Source of the DNA: RUG369 sp050949645
GTDB taxonomy: Bacteria; Planctomycetota; Planctomycetia; Pirellulales; Thermoguttaceae
Assembly (NCBI GenBank): GCA_050949645.1
Contig: JBMNGC010000001.1
Span: 2,604,001-2,668,000 of the forward strand
Length of the DNA stretch: 64,000 nucleotides
Direction of reading: 5' to 3'
The notes beneath the pieces were generated by a model. It saw nothing but the letters and a program-made list of their open reading frames with translations, was not told where the DNA came from and made no database searches. Positions 38,413 to 48,900 of this stretch are shown here, in pieces (within the stretch, counting starts at the first letter, position 1; each line of letters begins with the position of its first letter). Position numbers and translations under genes: made by a program.

Positions 38413-38755
38413 AATAATCGCGCTCCATTAAATAACTCAGGTTGTTCCCCGTTCGCTTATTCACCGAATAAAAAACGCTAAGATATTTCCACAAACGGAG
38501 AAACGTCATATTGTGGCCGAAAAAAGTTTCGCGCGCGAGCCTGATTTTTCAACCTCTCCGTCCACTTGGACGGCGTAAACCATATTAGCACAGTTGCTCG
38601 ATTATTTCAATACTGTTCAGATATTTAAAAAACAGACGCACTTAATTTATGAAGCTAATCTTATTTTTATAGAGGCGAATACAGACAGTTTAACGCACGT
38701 CCCTTTCCAATCATGTTGAAGAATGCGCTTCAGGAGAGTCTGTTTCCTCAAAAGA
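38413..38755. other. Leader of copy C
   Basis: Holds the copy C promoter and leader hairpin (38559-38610). The rest shows no gene; it ends at the argC terminator. Confidence 0.5.
38559..38610 (-). promoter_or_regulatory. Promoter and stem-loop near the predicted transcript start, copy C
   Basis: On the minus strand TTGAAA (38605-38610), a 17-bp spacer and TAATAT (38582-38587), then 7 bases later the stem CCGTCC-AAGT-GGACGG (38559-38574). Confidence 0.65.
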
Positions 38756-38786
38756 AAACGCCGCGACGGTCTACGTCGCGGCGTTT
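38756..38786 (-). terminator. Terminator after argC
   Basis: AAACGCCGCGACG (38756-38768) pairs perfectly with CGTCGCGGCGTTT (38774-38786); on the minus strand TCTTTTGAGG follows. Confidence 0.8.
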
Positions 38787-38814
38787 CGGAAATTGCAGAG
38801 CTATAAAAAACGCG

Positions 38815-39837
38815 TTACAGGAGCGCGGTCGTTTCGTCGAGATCGTGGATGAGATTGAAGTTCTGGACAGCGGCTCCGGAAGCGCCCTTAACGAGGTTGT
38901 CGATCGCGGAGATCGTCACAACGCGGTCGCCAACGAGGCGGACCGTGATATGACAGCGATTCGTATGGCTCACGTCTTTCGTCGAAGGGAGCGCGTCGAC
39001 AACTTGCACGAAGGGCTCGTCCTTGTAGAAATCGCGGAGGTATTCCATCAGTTCTTCCTGAGACGCTTCTTTGACTCGTTTGGAATAGGCGGTCGTCAGG
39101 ATGCCGCGATCCATTGGAACGAGGTGCGGAGTAAAGATAATCCGCGTCGGCTTACCGCCGACAGTCGTCAGGACCTCTTCGATCTCGGGGGTATGGCGAT
39201 GGGAACCGACGCCGTACGCGGAGATCGCTTCGTTGCATTCAGGATAGAGGTTTTTGAGACTCGGCTTGCGACCGGCGCCGGAAACGCCGCTCTTGGAGTC
39301 GATAATGAGGTCGTCGGGCGCGATGTAGTCGCCTTTGAGGAGCGGCGCGAGGGGCAGGATCGCAGAGGTCGGATAGCAGCCGGGATTAGCGACGAGGTTC
39401 GCGCCGCGAATCTTTTCGCGGAAAAGCTCGGGCAGACCGTAGGGCGTGAGCGGGAGACGGTCCGGATCGGGATGCACGACGTTGTACCACTTGTTGAAGA
39501 CGGCGGCGTCGTTGAGGCGATAGTCGGCGCCAAAATCGATAACTTTCATGCCGAGGCTGAGAAGCTCGGGCGCGACGGCGGCGGTCGCGGTGTGCGGAAG
39601 GCAGCTGAAGACCGTGTCGACCCCAAGTTCCGCGAGTGCGTCGGGCTTGAGGTTCGAGCACCGGACGCTGAACTGTCCGGTCAGGGACGGATGGACGACG
39701 TCGATCGGATCGGTGTTTTCACGACTCGTGACGGCGACGACTTCCACCATCGGGTGGCGACGCAGCAAACGGAGTAATTCGAGGGCGGTATAGCCGGTCG
39801 CGCCCAAAATAGCGACCTTAAACTTTTCGGCAGACAT
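38815..39837 (-). CDS. argC: N-acetyl-gamma-glutamyl-phosphate reductase
   Basis: 340 aa, usual length. It catalyses NADPH reduction of N-acetylglutamyl phosphate to the semialdehyde, the third step of arginine synthesis, in the cytoplasm. The Rossmann motif GATGYTALELLRLL is at 11-24; the active-site Cys is in NPGCYPTSA (about 150); GSHRHTPEIE and the C-terminal KGASGAAVQNFN are conserved family features. It lies 83 bases after the epimerase gene on the same strand and may be co-transcribed; no other arg gene is in the window. Confidence 0.96.
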   Translation of the reverse strand: MSAEKFKVAILGATGYTALELLRLLRRHPMVEVVAVTSRENTDPIDVVHPSLTGQFSVRCSNLKPDALAELGVDTVFSCLPHTATAAVAPELLSLGMKVIDFGADYRLNDAAVFNKWYNVVHPDPDRLPLTPYGLPELFREKIRGANLVANPGCYPTSAILPLAPLLKGDYIAPDDLIIDSKSGVSGAGRKPSLKNLYPECNEAISAYGVGSHRHTPEIEEVLTTVGGKPTRIIFTPHLVPMDRGILTTAYSKRVKEASQEELMEYLRDFYKDEPFVQVVDALPSTKDVSHTNRCHITVRLVGDRVVTISAIDNLVKGASGAAVQNFNLIHDLDETTALL

Positions 39838-39920
39838 CCTTTTTCAATCCTTCATAACGACAATATATATATTTCGCGCGCGCGTGAGCGGTGCGACTGG
39901 CGTTGAATCTTCAACGACGC

Positions 39921-40892
39921 TTATCGACGCCCCGTCGCGCGAATCCAGTCGCGCGTTTCGACGATAATCTGGTCGAGAGTGCGTTTCGGGTTCCAGCCAA
40001 TGAGGCGTCGCGCCTTGTCGAGGCATGGAACTCGCCGCTGCATGTCGTCGAAATTCGGGCCGTACGCTTCGTCGTAGCTGACCATTTTGATCGTGGAACG
40101 CGAATCGCAAAGCTCGATCACTCGTTGCGCGAGCGCGGCGATCGTCACTTCCGTGTCGACGCCAAGGTTGACGACTTCACCCGCCGCATCGGGCGTTTCG
40201 ACGAACTTCGCGAGTCCCTCGACGATATCGTGAACCGACGCGAAGCAGCGCGACTGCTCTCCCGTCCCGTAGACTTGGATCGGTTCGTCGTTGAGCGCGG
40301 CGGTCACGAAGCGCGGCAAGACCATCCCATAATGACCGGTCTGGCGGGGCCCGACAACGTTAAAGAGGCGCGTCACGAAGACGGGCAGCGCCGACTGCTC
40401 GCGTTGCGCCAGGAGATAGAATTCGTCGAGAAGCTTTGCGATCGCGTAAGCCCACCTGTTTTTACTGCTTGGCCCGAGGGTAACGTCCATATCTTCGCGG
40501 AACGGAACTTTTTCGGCTTTGCCATAAGTTTCGCTCGTGGACGTGAGGAGGATCGGCTTGCGATATTTGGCGCAGAGGTCGACGACGGTCTCGGTCGGGC
40601 GTATGATGCGCCGAATCGAATCGACGGGCCTTGCGACGATCAGCTTGACGCCGACGGAACTTGCAAGATGAAAAACGAAATCGGCTTTACGAATCTCGGT
40701 CTCCATGAGCGTCTCGTCCGAGGCGTCGGAGACATAGGCGTGAAATTTCGGGTTGTGAGCGAGATGAGCGACGTTGTCCCAGGAACCGGTCGACAGGTCG
40801 TCGACGATCGAGACTTCGTCTCCGCGCGACAAAAAGAGCTCCGTGAGATGAGAGCCAATAAATCCCGCGCCGCCTGTAATCAAAAACTTCAT
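39921..40892 (-). CDS. NAD-dependent sugar epimerase/dehydratase (UDP-glucuronate decarboxylase-like)
   Basis: 323 aa from ATG 40892; the longer frame from 40964 would put 24 unconserved residues before the Rossmann start. MKFLITGGAGFIGSHL gives the GxxGxxG NAD motif at 7-14. The catalytic set is Ser118-Thr-Ser120 with YAIAK (Tyr149, Lys153). LFNVVGPRQTGHYGMVLPRF and QVYGTGEQSRCFASVHDIVEG are typical of nucleotide-sugar extended SDRs, closest in flavour to UDP-glucuronate decarboxylases. Exact substrate is not certain. The product likely feeds surface polysaccharide synthesis. Confidence 0.85.
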   Translation of the reverse strand: MKFLITGGAGFIGSHLTELFLSRGDEVSIVDDLSTGSWDNVAHLAHNPKFHAYVSDASDETLMETEIRKADFVFHLASSVGVKLIVARPVDSIRRIIRPTETVVDLCAKYRKPILLTSTSETYGKAEKVPFREDMDVTLGPSSKNRWAYAIAKLLDEFYLLAQREQSALPVFVTRLFNVVGPRQTGHYGMVLPRFVTAALNDEPIQVYGTGEQSRCFASVHDIVEGLAKFVETPDAAGEVVNLGVDTEVTIAALAQRVIELCDSRSTIKMVSYDEAYGPNFDDMQRRVPCLDKARRLIGWNPKRTLDQIIVETRDWIRATGRR

Positions 40893-41375
40893 AACCGAAC
40901 CAAATCCTTCACACGATTCGCACGAGAGCGTCGTTCGGGCTATTAACTCGTCGACGCGCGCCAACCCCGATAATTCTGCAATTGTACTCTCAAATGGCGC
41001 CGGCGCAAGTCAAGAGCGCCTTCTCGACAAACGCGCTTCAACGCTATAATTCTGTCAAATTGGCAGATAATCGAGTTGCAAACCTTTAGAATGGGGTCGA
41101 CCATTCATAGCGCCGAGACGCCTCGATAAGTTTCTCGCGTCCAAAAGGGCGGCATGGCGTGAACGCGGCGCGTTTTTTGAAAAACTTGTAGAAAATTTAA
41201 AAAATGTTCCTTTGGCGCCGTGCTTGCTGTTCATTAAATCAAATGCGCGCTGCGGTTCGTTAAAGATTCTCTCCGCGCGAAGATTTAGTCATTATCAGAT
41301 TGAAAGCAGAAGCCCGATAGAACGACGCCCGGACGTCGGAGATTTCGGAAAGATATAAGAATCAGGAGAATTCAC
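40893..41375. other. Divergent region upstream of dnaK
   Basis: 480 bases between the epimerase gene (minus) and dnaK (plus). A near-perfect palindrome TCTGTCAA-A-TTGGCAGA (about 41051-41067) may be an operator. No CIRCE element (TTAGCACTC-N9-GAGTGCTAA) and no clear sigma32-type promoter were found. Confidence 0.45.
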
Positions 41376-43298
41376 ATGGCTCAAGGCGAAAAGATTATCG
41401 GTATCGACCTCGGAACTACCAACTCGGTCGTCGCCGTTATGGAAGGTAAAGAAGCGAAAGTTATCGCTAACCCCGAGGGATATCGTCTGACCCCCAGTAT
41501 CGTCGCGTACACGGACTCGGAAAAGCTCGTTGGCGAGCTTGCAAAGCGTCAGGCGGTTATGAACCCGACGCGAACGATTGGCTCGATCAAGCGTTTTATG
41601 GGGCGTAAACGAAGCGAAGTTGGTTCGGAAGAGCTGACGGTTCCATACAAGGTTGTCGGCAGCGAGGACGAATACGTCAAAGTCGAGATCGACGGCAAGA
41701 CGTACACCCCCGCCGAGATTTCCGCACAGACGCTTCGTAAGCTTAAGGAAGCGGCGGAAGCGTACCTTGGACACAAGGTCAACAAGGCGGTTATTACCGT
41801 TCCGGCGTACTTTAACGACGCTCAGCGTCAGGCGACGAAGGACGCGGGTCAAATCGCAGGACTTGAAGTCTCGCGTATTGTTAACGAACCGACGGCGGCG
41901 GCGCTCGCCTATGGTCTCGACAAGACGGGCGCGAACGAAAAGATTCTCGTCTTCGACCTCGGAGGCGGAACGTTCGACGTTTCGATTCTACAGGTCGCCG
42001 ACGGCGTCTTCGAAGTGATCAGCACGAACGGCGACACGCACCTTGGCGGCGACGACTTCGACCACATCCTTATCAACCACATTGCGGACGATTTCCAGAA
42101 GAAGAACGGAATCGATCTTCGCAAAGAGCCGATGTCGTTGCAGCGTTTGCAGGAAGCTGCGGAAAAGGCGAAGTGCGAGCTCAGTTCTCAGCAGCAGACC
42201 GACGTCAACCTGCCCTTTATCGCGCAGGACGAGTCGGGCCCGAAGCACCTCCAGGCGCACATCACGCGCGCGGAATTCGAGCGGCTCACCGACAGCCTGG
42301 TCGAACGGATCAAGGGCCCCGTCATGCAGGCGCTCCGCGACGCGAAACTCTCGCCCTCCGACATTGATGAAGTCGTCCTCGTCGGCGGTTCGACGCGCGT
42401 TCCGAAGGTTCAGGAAACAGTTAAGAAGATCTTCAACAAAGAGCCTCACAAGGGCGTGAACCCGGACGAAGTCGTCGCGGTCGGCGCGGCGATTCAGGGC
42501 GGCGTCCTCGCAGGCGACGTCAAGGAAGTCTTGCTCCTCGACGTCACCCCGTTGTCCCTCGGTATCGAGACGCTCGGCGGCGTCATGACGAAGCTCGTCG
42601 AGAAGAACACGACGATTCCGACGGAAAAGAAGCAGGTCTTCAGCACGGCGGAAGACAATCAGACGGCGGTCACGATCAAGGTCTACCAGGGCGAGCGCGA
42701 TATCGCGTCGGCGAACCGTCTGCTCGGTCAGTTCAACCTTGAAGAGATCCCGCCCGCGCCGCGAGGACTGCCGCAGATCGAGGTCACCTTTGACGTCGAC
42801 GCGAACGGTATTCTGAACGTCTCCGCGAAGGATCTTGGCACCGGTAAGAATCAGAAGATTCGTATCGACAACTCCGCCGGATTGACGGAGGAAGAGATCG
42901 AACGCATGCGCAAGGATGCTGAAGAGCACGCGGAAGAAGACAAGAAGCGCCGCGAGCTCATCGAAGCGAAGAACCGTGCGGATTCGATGTGCTTCGAGCT
43001 TGAAAAGCTCCTCTCTGAGAAAGCCGATCTGCTCCGTCCCGAGGACAAATCCGCGATTGAGGCGGCGATCACGAAGACGCGTGAAGCTTGCAAGACGGAC
43101 GACGTCGACAAGATCAAGAGCGCTTTCTCCGAACTCGAGCAGGCCTCGCACGCGATGAGCAAGGCGCTCTACGAAAAAGCGCAGCAGGCTCAGGCGCAGC
43201 AGGGCCCGCAGTCTGACGCCGGCGCGAGCGCCGACAGCGCTCCGTCGGACGACGACGACGCAATCGACGCGGATTTTGAAGTGAAAGACGACAAATGA
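41376..43298 (+). CDS. dnaK: Molecular chaperone DnaK (Hsp70)
   Basis: 640 aa. ATPase domain: IIGIDLGTTNS (phosphate 1), NEPTAAALAYGL, LVFDLGGGTFDVSIL and VGGSTRVPKV. Substrate-binding domain after the linker DVKEVLLLDVTPLSLGIETLGG. C-terminal helical lid and an acidic end (DDDDAIDADFEVKDD) as in most bacterial DnaK. It refolds and protects proteins with DnaJ and GrpE, neither of which is encoded in this window. Start ATG 41376 follows AGGAG. Ends in a strong terminator, so it is monocistronic. Confidence 0.98.
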   Translation: MAQGEKIIGIDLGTTNSVVAVMEGKEAKVIANPEGYRLTPSIVAYTDSEKLVGELAKRQAVMNPTRTIGSIKRFMGRKRSEVGSEELTVPYKVVGSEDEYVKVEIDGKTYTPAEISAQTLRKLKEAAEAYLGHKVNKAVITVPAYFNDAQRQATKDAGQIAGLEVSRIVNEPTAAALAYGLDKTGANEKILVFDLGGGTFDVSILQVADGVFEVISTNGDTHLGGDDFDHILINHIADDFQKKNGIDLRKEPMSLQRLQEAAEKAKCELSSQQQTDVNLPFIAQDESGPKHLQAHITRAEFERLTDSLVERIKGPVMQALRDAKLSPSDIDEVVLVGGSTRVPKVQETVKKIFNKEPHKGVNPDEVVAVGAAIQGGVLAGDVKEVLLLDVTPLSLGIETLGGVMTKLVEKNTTIPTEKKQVFSTAEDNQTAVTIKVYQGERDIASANRLLGQFNLEEIPPAPRGLPQIEVTFDVDANGILNVSAKDLGTGKNQKIRIDNSAGLTEEEIERMRKDAEEHAEEDKKRRELIEAKNRADSMCFELEKLLSEKADLLRPEDKSAIEAAITKTREACKTDDVDKIKSAFSELEQASHAMSKALYEKAQQAQAQQGPQSDAGASADSAPSDDDDAIDADFEVKDDK

Positions 43299-43337
43299 TG
43301 ACGTCGCAACGACGACGCTGAAGTCATAAGTCGATAG

Positions 43338-43373
43338 AAAAGCCCGGAGTTTCGAAGACTCCGGGCTTTTTTT
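43338..43373 (+). terminator. Terminator after dnaK
   Basis: AAAAGCCCGGAGT (43338-43350) pairs with ACTCCGGGCTTTT (43358-43370), followed by TTT. Confidence 0.9.
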
Positions 43374-43482
43374 ATTGAAAACGCGAGAATCGGCGACCTT
43401 AATTCGCATTGAAAGAAAACCCTCTGAAGGTTATACTGACGCCCACGCCGCGTCGGCGTTTGGAGGAAGGAGCGTTCCACGT

Positions 43483-45843
43483 ATGGCATTCACAACGCCG
43501 TCCCTTTTTATTGCGGGTCTTGTCGCCGCCGCGATCCCGATCGCGATACATCTGCTGTCGAAGGGTAAACCTAAGAAGGTCGTCTTCGCGGCGCTGCGTT
43601 TTACGCAGGCGACGCTCGCGGCGAACCGTCGCAGGTTTCGGCTCCGGCGTTTTCTGCTCCTCGCGTTGCGCGTCGCGCTTCTAACGACGCTCGGGCTCGC
43701 GCTCGCGCGACCTATCTTTATCGCGCAATTACCGCCGAGCTCATCGTCCGTCGCGGACGAAGAATCCCCTGAAGATTCCGCCGCGTCGGGGCGCGCCGGC
43801 AAAGACGCGCCCGTCGCGACGGCGATCGTGTTGGACTCGTCTTTGCGCATGGGGCGCGTCAAGGGCAACGCGACGCTCTTCGACCGCGCGAAGGCGACGG
43901 CGCAAAGGATCCTCAGTCAGGCGCCGCGCGGAAGCGAGCTTGCCGTTCTCGACGGAACAACGTCGGGGGACGGGTTCCAATCGGATCGTTACGCGGCGCG
44001 AACGCGGCTCAATAAAATGACGGTGACGCCCGGGGGCAGGACGGCTGCGGAATCGACGCTCGCGGCGCTCTCGCTCGTCAGGAGCTCTAAACTCGCGCGG
44101 CGCGAAATCTACGTCCTCACCGACATGACGACCGTCGGATGGTCCGACCGCGATATGCGCCGACTCCGACGCGCGGCGGGACTCGACAATCAGAGCGCGA
44201 CGGACGATTCGCTCCCAACTTTCTACTTCCTCGATCTTGGCGACGACGACTGGCGCAACGTCTCGATTCTCAGCGTCGCTCCGTCGGCGGAAACGATCTC
44301 GAAGGGGAGCGCGCTGCGCGTCGACCTTGAACTCGAACGCGTCGATCCCGCGGCCGGCGACGTCGCGCTCGAGGCGCTCTTCTTCAACGCCGACGATCTG
44401 CCCAACGCCGCGACGCCGGAAGAGCTCGCCGCGAACGAATCGCTCGCGTTTCGCCGCGAAAAGCAGACGCTAAGCTTTGGTCCGGGTCGCGTCCGAAACA
44501 CGGCCGTTTTTAACGTCTCCGACCTGCCGGCGGGGGAATGCGTCGGGCTCGCGCGGATCCTTGGTAAAGACGCGCTCGCGGCGGACGACGCGCGAACCTT
44601 CGTCGTCAACGTCGTGCCCGACTGGCGGCTCCTCGTCGCGGCGCCGCAGCCGATCGAAGAGAAGGCGCTCTTCCTGACGCAGGCGCTCGCGCCGGAAGAA
44701 TTCCGCCTGACAGGTCGCGCACCCTTTGAGCTCGACGTCGTCCCCTACGACGCGCAAAATGGTCGCGCGCTCGCGACGCTCAGCGACGACGCGCTCTCTC
44801 AATATCGCGCGATTTTCCTCCTCGACCCTCCGGGCCTTGCGCCCGAGACGATCGCGCGCCTCGCTTCCTACGCCTCCGACGGCGGCGGAATCGGGGTCTT
44901 TTTAGGACGCGGCGCCAACCCTCTTGCAGCGTTTCAGACTCCGGAGGCTCTCAAACTCCTCGGACACAAGCCGACTCGTCAGGAGACGTCTTCGGGACTT
45001 GCGATCGCGCCGACTTCCTATGACGAGCCCCTCCTGGCGGCGTTCCGTCCTTTCCAACGCGCCGGAATTCCATGGGACGCTGCGCCGATTACCCGATATT
45101 GGAAACTCGAAGAGCTTACCGACGCGGCGACCGTCGTCGCTCGATTTGAATCGGCGTTCGGGCCGATCGACGAGACCGCGCCGCCCGCGATCGTCGAGAC
45201 GCGCGTTGGACGAGGGCTCGTCGCCACGATCGCGACGCCCATTTCCGACGGCGCGCAGGAACGGCCCTGGAACGCGCTGACGTCTGGAGACGCGGTCTGG
45301 ATTTTCGTCGTCCTTGCCGACGGGATGGCGCGTCGACTCGCCTCTGCGTCGTCGTCGATCCGCAATTATGCGACCGGCGAAGACGCAACGCTGCGAACCG
45401 ACCTCAGGGAATTCCCGGCGATCGCAACAATCTACACGCCCTCGGGTGAAGAGATTGAGACGCCGACAGACGTCGAACGCCGCCAGATTCGTTTCCCGGG
45501 CGTAAAAGAACCGGGAATCTGCCGCGTCAAAACAGCGCCGAATCGCAGCGGAGACTCCGTCGATCAAGTCTTTTCTGTCGCGACGCCCGGCGAAGAATCG
45601 GATATGACGCGTCGCTCCTCCGAGGACTGGGCCAGGCTCTGGGAGGGTTTCCCCTATAAAGAGCTCGACGTCGACGCGTCGGTCGAAGACCTTGACGCGC
45701 GCGACGACAACGATTCGGAGCCGTATGCGTTGATCGTCGCGCTCCTTGCGGCGATATTCATCCTGGAAACGTTCGTGGCGAACCGCTTTTACGAAGACTC
45801 CTCCGCCGCCTCGAAAAACAAAGAGCCCCACGTCGCAACGTAG
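43483..45843 (+). CDS. BatA-type membrane protein with VWA-like domain
   Basis: 786 aa from ATG 43483, chosen because GGAGGAAGGA lies upstream and because MAFTTPSLFIAGLVAAAIPIAIHLL starts the BatA N-terminal domain; an upstream TTG frame adds 36 unrelated residues. Two N-terminal membrane segments (about 6-26 and 57-78) flank the basic LSKGKPKKVVF loop. A VWA-like domain follows (TAIVLDSSLRMG to YVLTDMTTVGW), with the metal site reduced (DSSxR instead of DxSxS). The middle resembles the amidotransferase-like part of large planctomycete BatA proteins. One C-terminal membrane segment (YALIVALLAAIFILETFV) closes it. The family is linked to aerotolerance/envelope complexes with MoxR ATPases, not found here. 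Confidence 0.82.
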   Translation: MAFTTPSLFIAGLVAAAIPIAIHLLSKGKPKKVVFAALRFTQATLAANRRRFRLRRFLLLALRVALLTTLGLALARPIFIAQLPPSSSSVADEESPEDSAASGRAGKDAPVATAIVLDSSLRMGRVKGNATLFDRAKATAQRILSQAPRGSELAVLDGTTSGDGFQSDRYAARTRLNKMTVTPGGRTAAESTLAALSLVRSSKLARREIYVLTDMTTVGWSDRDMRRLRRAAGLDNQSATDDSLPTFYFLDLGDDDWRNVSILSVAPSAETISKGSALRVDLELERVDPAAGDVALEALFFNADDLPNAATPEELAANESLAFRREKQTLSFGPGRVRNTAVFNVSDLPAGECVGLARILGKDALAADDARTFVVNVVPDWRLLVAAPQPIEEKALFLTQALAPEEFRLTGRAPFELDVVPYDAQNGRALATLSDDALSQYRAIFLLDPPGLAPETIARLASYASDGGGIGVFLGRGANPLAAFQTPEALKLLGHKPTRQETSSGLAIAPTSYDEPLLAAFRPFQRAGIPWDAAPITRYWKLEELTDAATVVARFESAFGPIDETAPPAIVETRVGRGLVATIATPISDGAQERPWNALTSGDAVWIFVVLADGMARRLASASSSIRNYATGEDATLRTDLREFPAIATIYTPSGEEIETPTDVERRQIRFPGVKEPGICRVKTAPNRSGDSVDQVFSVATPGEESDMTRRSSEDWARLWEGFPYKELDVDASVEDLDARDDNDSEPYALIVALLAAIFILETFVANRFYEDSSAASKNKEPHVAT

Positions 45844-45865
45844 ACGTTTATTATGAATTTATCTA

Positions 45866-45894
45866 TTGCGTAAGCTGCGTCAAACGTTTATATT
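45866..45894 (+). promoter_or_regulatory. Promoter upstream of smc
   Basis: TTGCGT (45866-45871), a 17-bp spacer and TATATT (45889-45894), about 70 bases before the start of smc. Confidence 0.5.
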
Positions 45895-45967
45895 CCCGAT
45901 AAGCGGCGGGGCGTGGGCGTCCTGTCCGCGGCGCGCCGTCTCCTCTGTCTTTATATGCGTTTAACCT

Positions 45968-48900
45968 ATGCTAACGTCAATCGAACTCCACGGTTTTAAA
46001 AGCTTTGCCGACCGGACAAAGATCGATTTTGACGGCGATATTTGCGCTCTTGTGGGCCCTAACGGGTCGGGGAAATCCAACGTTGTCGACGCGATTAAAT
46101 GGGCGCTCGGGGAGCAGAGCGCGCGACGTCTGCGCGGCGACGAAATGACGGACGTCATCTTCAACGGCTCGGCGACGCGTCAGCCGCTCGGTTCCGCCGA
46201 GGTCACGATCTCTTTCGATAATCAGAAGCGCCTTCTGCCCGTCAAGGCGGATCGAATCCATCTCACGCGCAGGGTCTACCGCAGCGGCGAATCCGAATAT
46301 CTTATTAACGGCCAGTCCGCGCGACTTAAAGATTTCCGCGATATCGTCGGCGGCGTCGGGCTCGGCGCGCAGGGATACGCGGTCATCGAGCAAGGACGCG
46401 TCGAGGCGTTGCTCCAAAGCACGAGCGAACAGCGTCGGATGGTACTCGAGGACGCGGCGGGGATCTCGCGATTCAACGCTAAGAAACAGGAAGCGACGCG
46501 CCGACTCGAACGCGTCGAACAGAACCTTCAGCGTCTCTCCGACATTGTCCGCGAGGTCGAGGCACAGCTGCGCAGGACGAAATCTCAGGCTGGAAGAGCG
46601 GAAATTTATCGAACGAGCTCGACGCAGCTCCAGAAGCTCCGCGCGGAGGTCGCAATCTACGAATGGCGCGCCAAATCGGAAGCGTTGCGCCTCGCGAGCG
46701 TCGAGACGGACGACTTCGCGTCCTTTGAAACCAAGATTTCGACGAAGATTCAGGGATTAGAGGCCGACGCTTCGCGGATCGCGGTCGAGATCGACGACGC
46801 GGACCGCGGACTGCGCGCGCTCGAAGCGGAACTTGCGTCGACGCGCGAACGCATCGCGGCGGAAGAGTCGGGAGTCGAATATCAGACCGCGCAAATTCGG
46901 GAATGGCGCGCGGAATCGACGCGCACGGCGACGCAGGAACGAGCGATCGTCGCGCGGCTCGCGGCAGACGCTCAGGCGGCGCAAGAAACGGAGCGCGAGC
47001 TCGCCAAGGCGAAAGAATCCGCGAAGCGAATCGAAACGGACTTCGAGAACGAGAACGTCGCGGGCGAAAAACTTGTGACGCTCGCGGCGACGCTCGTCGC
47101 GACGCGCGACAAACTCCAGCGCGAACGCGAAACAAGCGTCGGCGAGACGACGCGGTTCGCGAGCGAGATTTCGGCGCTCAAAACGCGCAAAGCGACGCTC
47201 GCGGCGGCGAACGCGCAAAAAGCGCGACAGAAGAACGAACTCACGCGCCAACAGACGGAGCTTTCCGTCCAGACAAACCAACTGCAAACGGACGGCGACG
47301 AACTAGCAAAGCGCAGCGAAACGTCGGCGCGACGCCTCGAGGCGCTCCGCGCGAGTCGCGACGCATTCAAGCGCGACCTTCTCGACCGTCAGGCGGAATT
47401 TTCCGCGCTCGAACGCAAGCGCGCGACCTTCGACGAACGCGCGACGCTCCTCAACGATCTTCTACGCAAGTACGAGGGGGTCAGCCCCGGCGTTCGCGAG
47501 ACGCTCAGCGCGATGAAAAACCCGTCGAGTCCGTTCCACATCGCCTATGGCATCGTCGCGGATCTTATCCGCGTTAACGTCGAAGCGGCGCCTCTTGTCG
47601 AGCTCGCGCTCGGCCAGACCGCGCAGTACGTCGTCGTGCCGCCCGACCCCGCTCTCTTCCGATATATCGAACAACAAGGCTCGCGATTCGCAGGACGCGT
47701 CGGCTTTATCTGGCTCGATCCGAATCCCGGAAAACCGATTCCTTTCGATCCGGTCCTGGAAAACCATAGCGGCGTTCTCGGCCGCGCCGATCAATTTGTC
47801 GAAACGGAGCCCGCCTTTGAGGGACTCGTCCAAAGACTCCTTCATCGCACGTGGATCGTCGAGTCGGTCGCCGTCGCTAAGCAGCTTTACCGCGACAGTC
47901 GCGCTCCGACGAGTTTTCTCGCGGCGGACGGCTCGTTGCTTTCGGCGGACGGAACGCTTATCGTCGGCTCAGCGCAGGGTAACGCAGGGTTGATTTCACG
48001 TCGCAGCGAACTTGCGACCCTCTCGAAAGAAACGACGCAACTCGACCAAGACGCAGAAAAACTTCGAACGACGGTTGCGCAACTTGAAGAAAAAATCGCG
48101 CGGCTCGACGTGGAAGTCGATCAGGTTTCCGCGTCGATGCGCGAAACGTCGCGGTCGCTCGAAACGCTCAAACTTCGCCAGACGGCGTCGCAAGAGCGCG
48201 GAGCGCAGTTGAAGACGCATCGCGACGAGCTCGACAAGGAACTGACCGATCTCGCCGCGCAGCTCGAAAAGGCGACCTCGCGCCTTTCGGCCCTCGAATC
48301 AGAGCGGGACGCTTTCGACCAAAGGCTCGCAACGATCGACGACGACCTCGCCAACGCGGTGAAGAGACTCGGGGAGGTCGATGCGGAACGCCAGGAACGC
48401 GCCAGACGCGCCACGAATCTCAAGATCGAGCTCGCGAAAGCGGAGGAACGCATCGTTTTCCTGGAAGAACGTTCCCGACGTCTTGCCGACTCGCGCGTCG
48501 AACAGCAGCGTCAAGCGACGGAAAATGAGAAGCGCGTAAAGGCGCTCGACTCGCGCGTCGATCAGGCGGAGCTCTCCGCGCTGGCGAGCGAATCGAAAAT
48601 CGCGGAATTTTACTCGACCAAGGAGCGTCTCGCCGCGCAGGTCAAGACGATGCGCGAGACGCGCGCCGCGCATGAGAAGGCGCGAATGGCGACGCTCTGC
48701 GCGCTCGAACAGAACCGCGCCGAACTTGAAAAACGTCGCGAAGCGATCCGTTCGCAGGAGCTTGTTCGCGAGCGTTGCGCGCAGGAGCTCAAGACGATCG
48801 AGGAACGCATGCGCGAGGATTACGGCCTCGATATCGCGAGCGTCGAATATCGGCTCGAAGACGCGCCGCCGCCAGTGCGTCCCGAAGCGATCGCAGGGGG

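Noticed and set aside
40893..41375. CIRCE heat-shock operator for dnaK
   Set aside because: No TTAGCACTC/GAGTGCTAA inverted repeat was found.
41988..43409. 473-codon minus ORF
   Set aside because: Antisense to dnaK, which is unmistakable.
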